This document shows, piece by piece, positions 23,308 to 30,481 of a stretch of DNA of 30,481 nucleotides (its first letter is position 1; each line of letters begins with the position of its first letter). Both the position numbers and the translations under genes were made by a program. The stretch comes from Caryophanales bacterium UBA4365. Lineage in GTDB: Bacteria; Bacillota_I; Bacilli_A; RFN20; CAG-826. The stretch spans positions 1 to 30,481 of the forward strand of contig DGSJ01000034.1 of NCBI GenBank assembly GCA_002393905.1, given 5' to 3'. Under the pieces are notes generated by a model that made no database searches, was not told the DNA's origin, and was given only the letters and a program-made list of their open reading frames with translations.

Positions 23308-24145
23308 ATTTTAATCTTCTTCTTTTTTCCTTTTTGGTTAAGATTCCTAATTCTTCTAAGCGATTATTTTTAATTTTTTCCCATTTAATAATGGCAATAT
23401 CGCTGATGACATATATTGCGAGGACTGCAATGATGGAATAAATTCCATATCCAGAGCCAAAGAAAAGTATTACTAAGCCAATGTACTTAGTATCTTTACC
23501 TTGGTAATGGTATAAGATTTGTTCACGTTTAACTGCGGCATCTTCTCCAGGAGCATTGTCTCCTCTAAAAATGAGAGTGCCATCTTCACGCTCGCCGATG
23601 TATCGGTGTGTGATGATTTTGCCATCACTATTTTTATAACCATAGACATCATAAACATTTAAATCATCATCTTTTTGTAAAACGTCAAATTGAACAAAAT
23701 CACCAACATCAAATTGGTCACGTTCAATCTTCGTTTCAGCTTCGTCTAAATTAATTAAATATTTTGATGAATATTGGCCAATAAGTTTTTCCTCATAGGC
23801 CTCGTTATAATAACCCTCCATTGAATCGGAGGCGATAGCAAAAGATACGTGATTATTTGTAACGAATTGTCTTCCTTCAATACGATAGATCCCTGAAACT
23901 ATCGCTAAAGAGACTAATCCGATACAAACGAGTGCTGAGACACCTTGCATAATAGCGCCGAGCACTCGTTTAGTTTTTTTCTTATTATCTTCAACTTCTT
24001 TTTTGAATTCGTCATCAAGCTTACCTAAGCTAGATAACTGCTTAGCCGATTTTAAAATCATGCTATAAGCAAAAATAACTAATCCAATAGTTAAAGCTGA
24101 TAGAATTGCCAAGGTGATAATAATTATTATCACCAAACCAGTCAT
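23294..24145 (-). CDS. SipW-like (ER-type) signal peptidase I
   Basis: A 283-residue membrane protein with two N-terminal membrane segments (about 3-30, 65-88), an extracytoplasmic catalytic domain, and a C-terminal membrane segment (about 220-245) with a basic tail. The motifs are IASDSMEG (catalytic Ser near 107), GKIITHRYIG with His near 177 in place of the bacterial Lys, and FRGDNAPGED near 193. Ser/His with a downstream Asp is the SipW or eukaryote-like type of signal peptidase. It sits between two genes whose products carry a matching AWQFN-type cleavage region, so it probably processes them. Confidence 0.9.
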   Translation of the reverse strand: MTGLVIIIIITLAILSALTIGLVIFAYSMILKSAKQLSSLGKLDDEFKKEVEDNKKKTKRVLGAIMQGVSALVCIGLVSLAIVSGIYRIEGRQFVTNNHVSFAIASDSMEGYYNEAYEEKLIGQYSSKYLINLDEAETKIERDQFDVGDFVQFDVLQKDDDLNVYDVYGYKNSDGKIITHRYIGEREDGTLIFRGDNAPGEDAAVKREQILYHYQGKDTKYIGLVILFFGSGYGIYSIIAVLAIYVISDIAIIKWEKIKNNRLEELGILTKKEKRRRLKYAKS

Positions 24146-24162
24146 TTATAACTCTCTACAAA

Positions 24163-24702
24163 TTAGGCAATTGTGGCTGTGTATCTAAAGGTGACTTTTG
24201 CACCTTCAAGAGCACTCTTCATCGCATTAAATTCGGCTTGTGTTGTTGGTTTATCAACCCAAGCAACTGTTGGTAAAGTGTAGGTCGCTACTTTATTGTT
24301 TGCACTTTCTGTAGATGTCCCTAAAGCACCGCCTGTGAATGAAATATATGAATCAAATGCACTATCAACATTACATTCGGCTGTTAAGGTAACATCAGAT
24401 ACATCGCCAGCGGCTTCAGAACCTGTATAAGTTACTGTGAATGATGTTAAACCGTCTGTGATAGCTTCTTCATCATTTGTATGATCAGAAACAGTCCATC
24501 CAAGGAATTCTTGGTCAAGAGTTAAATAAAATGTTTCTTGAGATAATGTGATTTCTCCAACGCTTGTATCTTTGGTGATAGCAACGTTAGCGTTCGCAAC
24601 TTTGTCTACATTGCTGTTAAATTGCCATGCAGCAAAAGCTGTTCCAACTAAAGCTAAAGCACCCATTGTAGCAACGATAGAGATCTTACTTGAAATCTTC
24701 AT
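24163..24702 (-). CDS. TasA/camelysin-like secreted protein
   Basis: A 179-residue protein. The signal segment (about residues 8-23) ends in GTAFAAWQFNSNVD, the SipW-type cleavage region. The mature part of about 150 residues is beta-rich, Thr/Ser-rich and nearly free of basic residues, like TasA and camelysin fibre subunits of Bacilli. It contains TLTAECNVDSAFDSYISF, whose Thr/Asp/Tyr pattern fits the family, and ends VTFRYTATIA. It is first in the operon, 17 bases before the signal peptidase gene, with a strong GGAGG ribosome site. It is probably a matrix or surface fibre subunit; the family is assigned by pattern and context. Confidence 0.75.
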   Translation of the reverse strand: MKISSKISIVATMGALALVGTAFAAWQFNSNVDKVANANVAITKDTSVGEITLSQETFYLTLDQEFLGWTVSDHTNDEEAITDGLTSFTVTYTGSEAAGDVSDVTLTAECNVDSAFDSYISFTGGALGTSTESANNKVATYTLPTVAWVDKPTTQAEFNAMKSALEGAKVTFRYTATIA

Positions 24703-24814
24703 AAAAAAATACCTCCAATGAGATTCTTTAGAGTTTGTTGTTGGTTCAGGGATTAAGCAAACTCCCCAATTTTTTGGGCGCTAACGTTTTATACCTAAAG
24801 CACATCAATGTCAA
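24703..24814 (-). promoter_or_regulatory. Promoter and structured leader of the SipW-type operon
   Basis: Minus-strand TTGACA (24809-24814) is a perfect -35. TAAAAC at 24786-24791 (17-base spacer) or TATAAA at 24788-24793 (15-base spacer) is the -10. The leader of about 80 bases can form CCCAA-AAAA-TTGGG (24765-24778) and a longer GAGTTTG/CAAACTC stem (24731-24764). Neither is followed by a U-tract. I do not recognise a known riboswitch. It may stabilise the mRNA of a highly expressed subunit. Confidence 0.45.
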
Positions 24815-24977
24815 CACAAAAATGTAAAATTTATTTAGAATAAATAAGTATCATCTTCTTTCTCTACATCTTTCTTATTTTACTCTCTTCTTTCCCTTAC
24901 GAATATTGTGCTTAATTAACGCTACATTTTTTAAAGTGCAATCATAATGTGTAAGTTGCACTTAAAAGAGTTAAGAC
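24815..24977. other. Intergenic stretch without a gene
   Basis: The stretch is AT-rich and has no plausible reading frame with a ribosome site. The only structure noted is an inverted repeat AAGTGCA-N16-TGCACTT (24934-24963) without a T-run on either strand; its role is unknown. It separates the terminator of the tRNA/ncRNA unit from the promoter of the SipW-type operon. Confidence 0.5.
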
Positions 24978-25006
24978 ACAAAAAAGACCTACCTTTCGAT
25001 AGATCT
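24978..25006 (-). terminator. Intrinsic terminator of the tRNA-Ala/structured RNA transcript
   Basis: On the minus strand AGATCTA-TCGAAAGG-TAGGTCT (one G-U pair) is followed by TTTTTGTG. The stem is a perfect pairing only when read on the minus strand (C-A mismatch on plus), which fixes the direction. Confidence 0.8.
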
Positions 25007-25021
25007 CTTTATAAAAGATGT

Positions 25022-25220
25022 AACCACGTCCACCTTTTTTTATCCTAGCTGGACCGGTATGCATTATCCTCACTCACGAGCACAGGGCAGGATTGTTCCC
25101 GGACAATTCAATACAAGTATTGGGGAAAGAAAAAAGCCCTGAATTTACAAGGCTTCATCATATGTGGGACACGCTATTTCATACCGGGACAATGCGGGGT
25201 AGAAAAAGGTGAACGTAGTT
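25022..25220 (-). ncRNA. ssrS: Structured RNA of about 199 nt, candidate 6S RNA
   Basis: The ends form an 18-bp closing stem: 5' arm AACTACGTTCACCTTTTT (25203-25220) with 3' arm AAAAAGGTGGACGTGGTT (25022-25039). Two positions are U-G pairs on the minus strand but C-A mismatches on plus, so the RNA is read from the minus strand. Inside, CCGGTATG pairs with CATACCGG, TCCCAC with GTGAGGA (one bulge), CAGGGC with GCCCTG and TTCCC with GGGAA, topped by CAATAC/GTATTG. The result is a long rod with an asymmetric internal loop after the closing stem. Length and shape fit 6S RNA, the sigma-70 holoenzyme inhibitor. I do not recognise the primary sequence, so this is a candidate. The RNA begins only eight bases after tRNA-Ala. 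Confidence 0.5.
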
Positions 25221-25228
25221 AAGATGGG

Positions 25229-25301
25229 TGGATCTGACCGGGCTCGAACCGGCTACCTCATCGTTGCGAACGATGCGCTCTCCCAGGTGAGCTACAGACC
25301 C
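25229..25301 (-). tRNA. tRNA-Ala (anticodon CGC)
   Basis: The full cloverleaf is present: acceptor GGGTCTG with CAGATCC, D-arm GCTC/GAGC, anticodon stem CATCG/CGATG with loop TTCGCAA, variable loop AGGTA, T-arm GCCGG-TTCGAGC-CCGGT. The acceptor has G3-U70, the alanine identity element, agreeing with anticodon CGC. The discriminator base is A. CCA is not encoded (ACCC follows) and must be added. The structured RNA of 25022-25220 follows at once. Confidence 0.95.
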
Positions 25302-25312
25302 GGAGCGAAATT

Positions 25313-25340
25313 ATTATAATATCAATCTTAGTTTATTCAA
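25313..25340 (-). promoter_or_regulatory. Promoter of tRNA-Ala and the structured RNA
   Basis: Minus-strand TTGAAT (25335-25340) and TATAAT (25313-25318) with a 16-base spacer. Transcription should start about five bases before the tRNA. The -35 overlaps the last codons of rmuC. No other promoter fits in the eight bases between tRNA and structured RNA. Confidence 0.75.
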
Positions 25341-26550
25341 TATCGATTTGTTCTAGATCGGTTTCAATTTCACTTGGATCGTTTGCTTTAATGCCTTCGA
25401 ATTTTGAAGTAATACGAGAAACTCTGGTATCAAGTTGTTCGCGAGCTTTTGTTGTCAGTTCGAGACGATTGGAGAATGTTTCCCAATCACGAGCAAAGAT
25501 AGCAAAATCTTTTCCTAGTTTAGCAAGATTCTTGGAGATTTCCTGGGCATTTTTTGCACGTTCAACTTCAATACGGACCATGTTAATCGTGACTAAAATC
25601 GCTGGTAATGTGCTTGGAGAAGTTAAAATAACTTTTCTTTCACGTGCATTTTCCACAACGTCTTGAAGTTCATGGTGAATAAACGCAAACACTCCATCAT
25701 TTGGAATGAACATTAATGCTTCTGGAGCAGTTTTGCCTTCGACAATGTATTTATCTTTGATCGCAGTAATGTGCTTTTTCACTGCTGCGGCAAAATCGCG
25801 TTTTAGTGACTCTTTTTCTTCGTCGGATTCAGCATCGAATAAACGAGCATAGTCTTGGAACGGGAATTTGGAGTCGATACAAATCATTTTATTTGGTTCT
25901 GGCATAAAGACCACTGCATCAGCTCGAACATCATCACCATCTTTAACATGTTTCATGGTGTACTGTTCTTCATAGCATCCTGCGGTGTCACCAAAAACAT
26001 TATGGAGAACCATCTTTAATTGATATTCACCATACTGACCACGAGATTGGTTGCCTTCTAAAACAGCTTTTAAGGAGATAACTTCTTTTCCAAGCCCTTC
26101 CATTTGTTTTTGGGCATCATCAATCGCTTGAAGACGTTCGCGGACTTGAGCCATTGTTTCACTTGTTCCCTTAAAACCTTCTTTAAGTTTGTCATCAACT
26201 TTCTTATCGAGTTGAGCAATCTTTTCATCCATTTGTTTGTTCAAAGAATCAATTCGTTTTTGGAGATATTCAGAGATTTCTGCTTGGAAATGGTTGAGGT
26301 TTTGCTGGTTCTTTTCACTATTTTTACCAAATTCATCAGCAAGAACTTTCATTCCTTTAGACATTTCTAATTGGATAGTTTTTTCAGTGCTTTTATCTAA
26401 GTATTCAAGACGAGCTTTGATGTCACCAGTTTGTTCAGAACTGACTTCTTTGCCCTTTCGACTTTTCAAAAGCAAAACTAAAACGACTCCCACCGCAACT
26501 AAGAGTATTGCGACTAAGACAATTAACACGATGACAAATGTATCCGACAT
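25333..26550 (-). CDS. rmuC: DNA recombination protein RmuC
   Basis: A 405-residue protein of the RmuC family. It has an N-terminal membrane anchor (about 5-27), then a long coiled coil (about 45-155, rich in Lys, Glu and Gln), then the RmuC nuclease-like domain. The domain has GNQSRGQYGEYQL near 168-180, ADAVVFMPEPNKMICIDSKF near 211-230 (PD-(D/E)xK-like core) and FIPNDGVFAFIHHE near 275-290. RmuC limits inversions and rearrangements between repeats in E. coli. A GAGGTG site precedes the ATG. An inverted repeat covers the promoter. Confidence 0.92.
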   Translation of the reverse strand: MSDTFVIVLIVLVAILLVAVGVVLVLLLKSRKGKEVSSEQTGDIKARLEYLDKSTEKTIQLEMSKGMKVLADEFGKNSEKNQQNLNHFQAEISEYLQKRIDSLNKQMDEKIAQLDKKVDDKLKEGFKGTSETMAQVRERLQAIDDAQKQMEGLGKEVISLKAVLEGNQSRGQYGEYQLKMVLHNVFGDTAGCYEEQYTMKHVKDGDDVRADAVVFMPEPNKMICIDSKFPFQDYARLFDAESDEEKESLKRDFAAAVKKHITAIKDKYIVEGKTAPEALMFIPNDGVFAFIHHELQDVVENARERKVILTSPSTLPAILVTINMVRIEVERAKNAQEISKNLAKLGKDFAIFARDWETFSNRLELTTKAREQLDTRVSRITSKFEGIKANDPSEIETDLEQIDIE

Positions 26551-26574
26551 AACTACACCTCTTTAATATTTAAT

Positions 26575-26612
26575 ATTATACAATATTTTCGACATAAATG
26601 ACAAAAATATTG
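26575..26612 (-). promoter_or_regulatory. rmuC promoter overlapped by a 32-bp dyad
   Basis: Minus-strand TTGTCA (26599-26604) and TATAAT (26575-26580) have an 18-base spacer. A dyad CAATATTTT (26581-26589) and AAAATATTG (26604-26612), with partly symmetric GACAT/ATGAC between them, covers the -35 and the spacer. It may be an operator; it is not a match to the Bacillus LexA box. Confidence 0.5.
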
Positions 26613-27704
26613 TTATTGTTCTTTTATTTTAGCTTCAATCGCTTGTTCGTAAGCCTCTTGTTTGGCGGTTGCCTTTTCATATGTATTAACTGTTGGACGA
26701 ATTATTTTTGCAACAATAATTAGAATTAATGAGATACCAAGAAGAATAAAACTAACGATCGCTGTACGACCAATTGTGTACTTCACTCCAAAAGCTTCCG
26801 GAGATTTCAAAATGATAATAATGATTGCCCCGGCCAGGAAGAAAACTCCCAGCAAAAGTCGCAAAATTGCTTTGAAATGATACTCTTTTTGTTCGTGTTG
26901 TTTTCTTCCTCGTCTTGTTTTAGTAACACAACCAAGAACGTATTGAATGACAGTTCCAAGATATCTAAACGAAGCAAAAACAAGGAACAATGCAACAAGC
27001 ATCAACAAGAACGAAATGATCGCTTCCTTACTGAAGTTGGTGAAGGTGTAAGTGAGGTAAGTTGTGAATTCTTCAATAAGAGCGACTCTCACATTTGTTC
27101 CTTCGACAACAACTGGAGAATGCATACCAACAGAAATAGTTAAAAAGACAAAGAATGCGGCGCCAAACATTAAGACAGCGTGTATTAACCCTTTCCATGG
27201 ATGATCACTCTTTAGCCCTTCAACAACTCTTAAGAGGGAGACGATTCCGATTCCAACTAAAGCGGCAATATTCATAAACGCTAATCCGATGTCGTAATCC
27301 CAATTTGGGAAATAGGCATACATCATCATCGAAAAGAACGCGACTTCAACACAAATTGAAATCATGTCTTCCCCATAAAAGTCATTTGGATGAAAGATAT
27401 TCCTGAAGTTTTTAACAATATATTTGATAAATCCAATCAATAATCGAATCAAGAGCACTAATGCGAGAGTAGTTACAACTGTGTTTCGCACTAGTTCAAC
27501 AATTTTAACGATCTTATCAATATCAATGTTCTTAATATCAACAAAGAATTGAATGATTGCTTGAACAGTTTTGAAAATAGAAATTGATTCTCCACCATTA
27601 ATTTTTACAAGCGGAAGAAAAAGGCCAATTCCAATAAAAGCAAAGACGGCTAAAGAAAGGCCAACAGCCAGTGGATAAAAAATGGAATTTCTATTTTCTG
27701 ACAT
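26613..27704 (-). CDS. Integral membrane protein of unknown function
   Basis: A 363-residue protein with about eight hydrophobic segments (about 10-30, 70-95, 118-135, 140-160, 172-192, 230-252, 280-300, 313-335). A basic cytoplasmic loop near residue 265 (TKTRRGRKQHEQKEYHFK) and a charged C-terminal tail rich in Lys, Glu and Ala are present. No transport signature or catalytic motif is recognised. The ribosome site (AGGT) is modest. It is upstream of rmuC on the same strand, but rmuC has its own promoter. It is divergent from the UmuC-type polymerase gene. Confidence 0.75.
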   Translation of the reverse strand: MSENRNSIFYPLAVGLSLAVFAFIGIGLFLPLVKINGGESISIFKTVQAIIQFFVDIKNIDIDKIVKIVELVRNTVVTTLALVLLIRLLIGFIKYIVKNFRNIFHPNDFYGEDMISICVEVAFFSMMMYAYFPNWDYDIGLAFMNIAALVGIGIVSLLRVVEGLKSDHPWKGLIHAVLMFGAAFFVFLTISVGMHSPVVVEGTNVRVALIEEFTTYLTYTFTNFSKEAIISFLLMLVALFLVFASFRYLGTVIQYVLGCVTKTRRGRKQHEQKEYHFKAILRLLLGVFFLAGAIIIIILKSPEAFGVKYTIGRTAIVSFILLGISLILIIVAKIIRPTVNTYEKATAKQEAYEQAIEAKIKEQ

Positions 27705-27803
27705 GTGTAATACCTATGAGAAAATTATAAGGTCAACAGACTTAGAAAAAAACATTATTTTACATCTCGTTTTATCTTTTTCCTTAATATAAAATATTAA
27801 CAA

Positions 27804-29048
27804 ATGGAAAGAAGTATTGCTGTGATTGATATGAAGGCTTTTTATGCCTCGGTTGAATGTCATGACCGAGGTTTAAACCCTTTCACAACCCCACTTGCCG
27901 TATGTGATCCAACTCGCGGAGATGGCACAATCGTCCTTTCTGTTTCGCCATACCTAAAAACTCTTGGCTATCCATCTGTTTGTCGGAGAAGAGACTTAAA
28001 GGATGTTTCAGACTTAATTTTAGCGATGCCAAGAATGCAAAAATACATCGAAAAGTCTGCAGAAATCCTATCAATTGCCCTAGATTTTGTCGGAGAAGAC
28101 GATATTCACGTCTACTCCATTGATGAATTTTTTGTGAACCTTGGACCATACCTAAAAATGTATGAATGTACACCAAAACAACTTACCCAAAAAATTCAAA
28201 ATGCGATTTTTGAAAAGACTGGTTTAATCACCACTGCCGGTGTTTCTTACAATATGCTTCTTGCAAAGGTTGCTTTAGATTGCGACGCAAAAAAGAAACC
28301 ACCATACATTTCTGTTTGGACAGAAAAAGACATTAAAAATAAATTATGGAAAATTACGCCTTTATCAAAAATGTGGGGAATCAATGTTGGTTATGAAAGA
28401 AAGCTAAACAATCTTGGTATTACCACGATTGGCCAACTTGCTCACACTGATAAAGATTTCATGAAAGCCAAGTTCGGTGTTATCGGAGAACAACTTTGGG
28501 AACACGCTAATGGAATTGATAACACCGATTTAAGAGAAAAATACATTCCAAGAGAAACATCTTTATCGATTGGACAAGTCCTAATGAGAGACTATGGTCC
28601 AAAAGAAGCGGAATTAATTATTAAAGAAATGAATGATGAGCTTTGCATTCGTTTAAGAGCGCAAAAGCAAAAAACAAGCTGTATTGGTCTATCTGTAATG
28701 TATACCGTGACCGAAGGTGGAGGATTTTCTCACCAATGTAAGCTTGATTTTCCAACTGATGATTCAGAACTAATCCTAGAAGATGTTTATCGTTTATATC
28801 GAAAACATGTGGGAAATCATAAAGTTCGAAGAATCATGATTAACTTCTCTCATTTAAGTGAAGAACAAAGTTTACAGTTATCACTTTTCGAAGACTCAAA
28901 AGACACCATTGCTAGAAACAATCTTCAACATGTTATAGATACTCTCAAATTAAAATATGGAAAAGATATCGTTTTAAGAGCATCATCACTTCTTGAAGAG
29001 AGTACAATTAAAGAACGACATCAACAGATTGGTGGACATAGAAGATGA
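27804..29048 (+). CDS. Y-family DNA polymerase (UvrX/UmuC type)
   Basis: A 414-residue translesion polymerase. AVIDMKAFYASVE (residues 6-18) holds the first catalytic Asp (D9). YSIDEFF (104-110) holds D107 and E108, the second metal site. A thumb with helix-hairpin-helix features follows (LNNLGITTIGQLA), then the little-finger domain. QLSLF near the C-terminus is a canonical sliding-clamp binding motif. It is predicted to bypass DNA lesions at the cost of mutations. No ribosome site lies upstream; TATAAA at 27788-27793 ends ten bases before the ATG, so the mRNA may be almost leaderless. The next gene, YolD-like, overlaps by ATGA as in Bacillus uvrX/yqjX-type pairs. Confidence 0.92.
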   Translation: MERSIAVIDMKAFYASVECHDRGLNPFTTPLAVCDPTRGDGTIVLSVSPYLKTLGYPSVCRRRDLKDVSDLILAMPRMQKYIEKSAEILSIALDFVGEDDIHVYSIDEFFVNLGPYLKMYECTPKQLTQKIQNAIFEKTGLITTAGVSYNMLLAKVALDCDAKKKPPYISVWTEKDIKNKLWKITPLSKMWGINVGYERKLNNLGITTIGQLAHTDKDFMKAKFGVIGEQLWEHANGIDNTDLREKYIPRETSLSIGQVLMRDYGPKEAELIIKEMNDELCIRLRAQKQKTSCIGLSVMYTVTEGGGFSHQCKLDFPTDDSELILEDVYRLYRKHVGNHKVRRIMINFSHLSEEQSLQLSLFEDSKDTIARNNLQHVIDTLKLKYGKDIVLRASSLLEESTIKERHQQIGGHRR

Positions 29049-29362
29049 GTGATCGAGGAATGATGAAATGGGCTCCATACCGCTCGCTAGTTGAACAAAG
29101 CGAGTTTTTAGAGCAAATGAGATATCAAAAAAATAAAAAAGAACGTCCAACTCTGACTGAAGATCGAAAAGAAGAAATTAACCGTATTCTTCAAAACTAC
29201 AAGGGCGAGATTCTCGGAATCACTTATTACTCTGATGGTTATACATACCTGATTAAAACAAAAATTAAGAGAATTGATGTTGAAAATCAACAGCTCATCT
29301 TACCTGAAGGAAAACTTAAATTTCGCGATATTGTTAAAATCGAAAATAGTGTCGTTTTGTAG
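29045..29362 (+). CDS. YolD-like protein, partner of the Y-family polymerase
   Basis: A 105-residue protein starting MSDRGMMKWAPYRSLVEQS, the typical N-terminus of the YolD-like family (a short RGxxKW motif followed by an acidic helix). The C-terminal half holds a small beta domain (GITYYSDGYTYLIKTKIKRI, then KFRDIVKIE). YolD-like genes lie next to UvrX/UmuC-type polymerase genes in Bacilli and are thought to be functional partners, UmuD-like in role but not sequence. It overlaps the polymerase gene by ATGA and ends before a strong terminator. Confidence 0.88.
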   Translation: MSDRGMMKWAPYRSLVEQSEFLEQMRYQKNKKERPTLTEDRKEEINRILQNYKGEILGITYYSDGYTYLIKTKIKRIDVENQQLILPEGKLKFRDIVKIENSVVL

Positions 29363-29367
29363 AAAAA

Positions 29368-29394
29368 AATCCGCGAATTGACGTGGATTTTTGT
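29368..29394. terminator. Terminator between the YolD-like and aminopeptidase genes
   Basis: AATCCGCG-AATTGA-CGTGGATT (one G-T pair), flanked by A-runs and followed by TTTGTTTTTT on the plus strand. The A-run on the left gives a U-tract for the convergent minus-strand gene too, so it may work in both directions. Confidence 0.8.
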
Positions 29395-29408
29395 TTTTTA
29401 ATGATTAA

Positions 29409-30481
29409 TTAGAATGCCCAGTTTCCATTGCGGAAGATTGGAACCACTTTACCGTCTCTTGTATAGCCGGTAATGTTCATATCTTTACTTCCAATCATGA
29501 AGTCGACATGGATGCTAGAATCGTTGAATCCATAATCGATTAATTCTTGATAAGAATATTTTTCGTAATCTTTTCTTAAATTAGTAAAAGCGTGTCCTAA
29601 AGCTAAGTGACAGGCCGCATTCTCATCAAATAATGTGTTATAGAAGAGAATTCCGGTATTGTTAATTGGTGAATCATATGGAACAAGAGCAACTTCGCCT
29701 AACATACATGCGCCTTCATCTTGACTAATCATATGTTTAAGAAGTTCTTCGCCTTTTCTAGCTTTAACTTCAACGGCCTTACCATTTTTAAATGTAATTT
29801 CAAAGTCTTCAATTAGTTCTCCATTATAAGAAAGAGGTTTTGTTGAAACGACTTTACCTTCTGCTTTACCCTTCCAAGGAGAAGTGAAGCATTCTTCTGT
29901 TGGCATATTTGGATTGTAGTAGATGTGTTTACCTTGGGTGTATTCTCCGCCAGCAGCCCACGATACGCCAGGCATCATCCAAACTTTAAAGTTTGTACCA
30001 TTACTGCTTTCGTATTGAAGATAATCAAAATCAAATGAATTGAGATAGCTCGAACGTCTGTCTAAATCTTTGTTATGTTCTTCCCATGCTTTGATAGGAT
30101 CATCTGTAACACGAGCTGTAGCTAGGATTGCTTCCCAGAGTTTTTCAATCGCTTTCTTTGGACTTAATTCAGGGAAAACTTTCTTTGCCCAAGCCTTAGA
30201 AGGAGCGCCAACAATAACCCATTGGTATTTGTTTTCGCGTTCATCACGGAATGGCTTAAGAATTGGATGGGTAATCTTACCAATCTTAGCAAGCTTAGCT
30301 TGATTGACACCCTTAAGAGCATCTGGATCACTTGATTCAATAAAAATGACACATGGAAGAGTTTTGTTAATAAATCTTTCTCTTTCAAGTCTCCACTCAG
30401 GAATATCGGAAAGTGCCTTTATCGAAGCTTTACGATATTGGGTGTTACTAACTTTGTCAGAACCCCAACGAACACTGACAT
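29409..30481 (-). CDS. M29-family metallo-aminopeptidase (N-terminus beyond the window)
   Basis: About 357 residues are visible of a family of about 410; the reading frame enters from base 30481 as VSVRWGSDK and stays open to the stop at 29409. M29 (AmpS/PepS/PepII) marks are present: ESSDPDAL, then SYLNSFDFDYLQYESSNGTN, then NMPTEECFTSPWKG (metal-ligand Glu region), YDSPI, then FDENAACHLALGHAF (Glu and His ligands) and the C-terminal HVDFMIGSKDMNITG (His, Asp). These supply the dinuclear metal centre for removing N-terminal residues from peptides in the cytoplasm. A shorter start at the internal MMPGVSW would lose conserved sequence and is rejected. Confidence 0.92.
   Translation of the reverse strand, partial: VSVRWGSDKVSNTQYRKASIKALSDIPEWRLERERFINKTLPCVIFIESSDPDALKGVNQAKLAKIGKITHPILKPFRDERENKYQWVIVGAPSKAWAKKVFPELSPKKAIEKLWEAILATARVTDDPIKAWEEHNKDLDRRSSYLNSFDFDYLQYESSNGTNFKVWMMPGVSWAAGGEYTQGKHIYYNPNMPTEECFTSPWKGKAEGKVVSTKPLSYNGELIEDFEITFKNGKAVEVKARKGEELLKHMISQDEGACMLGEVALVPYDSPINNTGILFYNTLFDENAACHLALGHAFTNLRKDYEKYSYQELIDYGFNDSSIHVDFMIGSKDMNITGYTRDGKVVPIFRNGNWAF

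Noticed and set aside
24703..24785. Known riboswitch in the leader of the SipW-type operon
   Set aside because: Two hairpins can form, but no conserved core of c-di-GMP, preQ1, SAM or other classes was recognised and no terminator follows.
25121..25158. A terminator directly after tRNA-Ala (GCCTTG-TAAATT-CAGGGC followed by TTTTTTC on minus)
   Set aside because: It looks like an intrinsic terminator, but it lies inside the 18-bp closing stem of the structured RNA and its 3' arm has an alternative partner (GCCCTG). It could still act as an early termination site; I do not list it separately.
29409..29978. A short 189-residue protein starting at an internal Met
   Set aside because: The same frame is open to the window edge and carries conserved M29 aminopeptidase sequence upstream, so this is the C-terminal part of a larger gene.

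Overview
The window reads as chromosomal DNA of a low-GC Bacillota (Bacilli-type) bacterium, probably an uncultured gut lineage near Erysipelotrichales, RF39 or Acholeplasmatales. The basis is strong AGGAGG ribosome sites, SipW-type secretion, FakA, a YolD-like protein beside a Y-family polymerase, and InlB-type lipoproteins. UGA is used as a stop (for example in ATGA overlaps), so the code is the standard one. No similarity search could be run, so the taxonomic placement is inference.

Layout. 1-5443 (minus): a probable operon of an ABC ATPase fused to a YwaF/TMEM164-like membrane domain, its permease, a small anchored protein and a lipoprotein cut by the window edge. 5499-7181 (minus): fatty-acid kinase subunit FakA. 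7295-8312: a tandem array of four units of about 256 bp. Each unit holds a 27-28 residue hydrophobic peptide gene on the minus strand and a promoter plus short terminated RNA on the plus strand, antisense to the 3' end of the peptide mRNA. This is the architecture of a type I toxin-antitoxin system and is the main discovery candidate. 8463-11534 (minus): rarA, a nucleoside hydrolase and a ribokinase with overlapping ends. 11668-13307 (minus): class II fructose-bisphosphate aldolase and a nitroreductase. 13378-14685 (plus): an ArsB/SLC13-type transporter. 14780-17079 (minus): a duplicated DUF1538 membrane protein with two PII-like proteins. 17202-19710: a TrkA-less K+ channel, two small membrane proteins and a divergent TetR regulator. 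19800-24702 (minus): two InlB-repeat lipoproteins and a SipW-like signal peptidase flanked by two likely substrates. 24978-25340 (minus): one promoter, tRNA-Ala(CGC), a 199-nt closed-stem RNA resembling 6S RNA, and a terminator. 25333-30481: rmuC, an unknown membrane protein, a UmuC/UvrX polymerase with a YolD-like partner, and an M29 aminopeptidase cut by the window edge.

In the peptide array, three units encode related peptides and one encodes an unrelated peptide in the same regulatory chassis. The first unit is a frameshifted relic. In every unit the 5' end of the peptide mRNA can pair with its own 3' end. In unit 2 both arms have changed together and pairing is kept, which supports a real long-distance RNA interaction. 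Neighbouring units share one palindromic TTGCAA that can serve as the -35 element of two divergent promoters.

The surface-protein block (19800-24702) looks like a matrix-fibre or cell-envelope island with a dedicated signal peptidase. The rest is core metabolism, nucleoside salvage and DNA repair.
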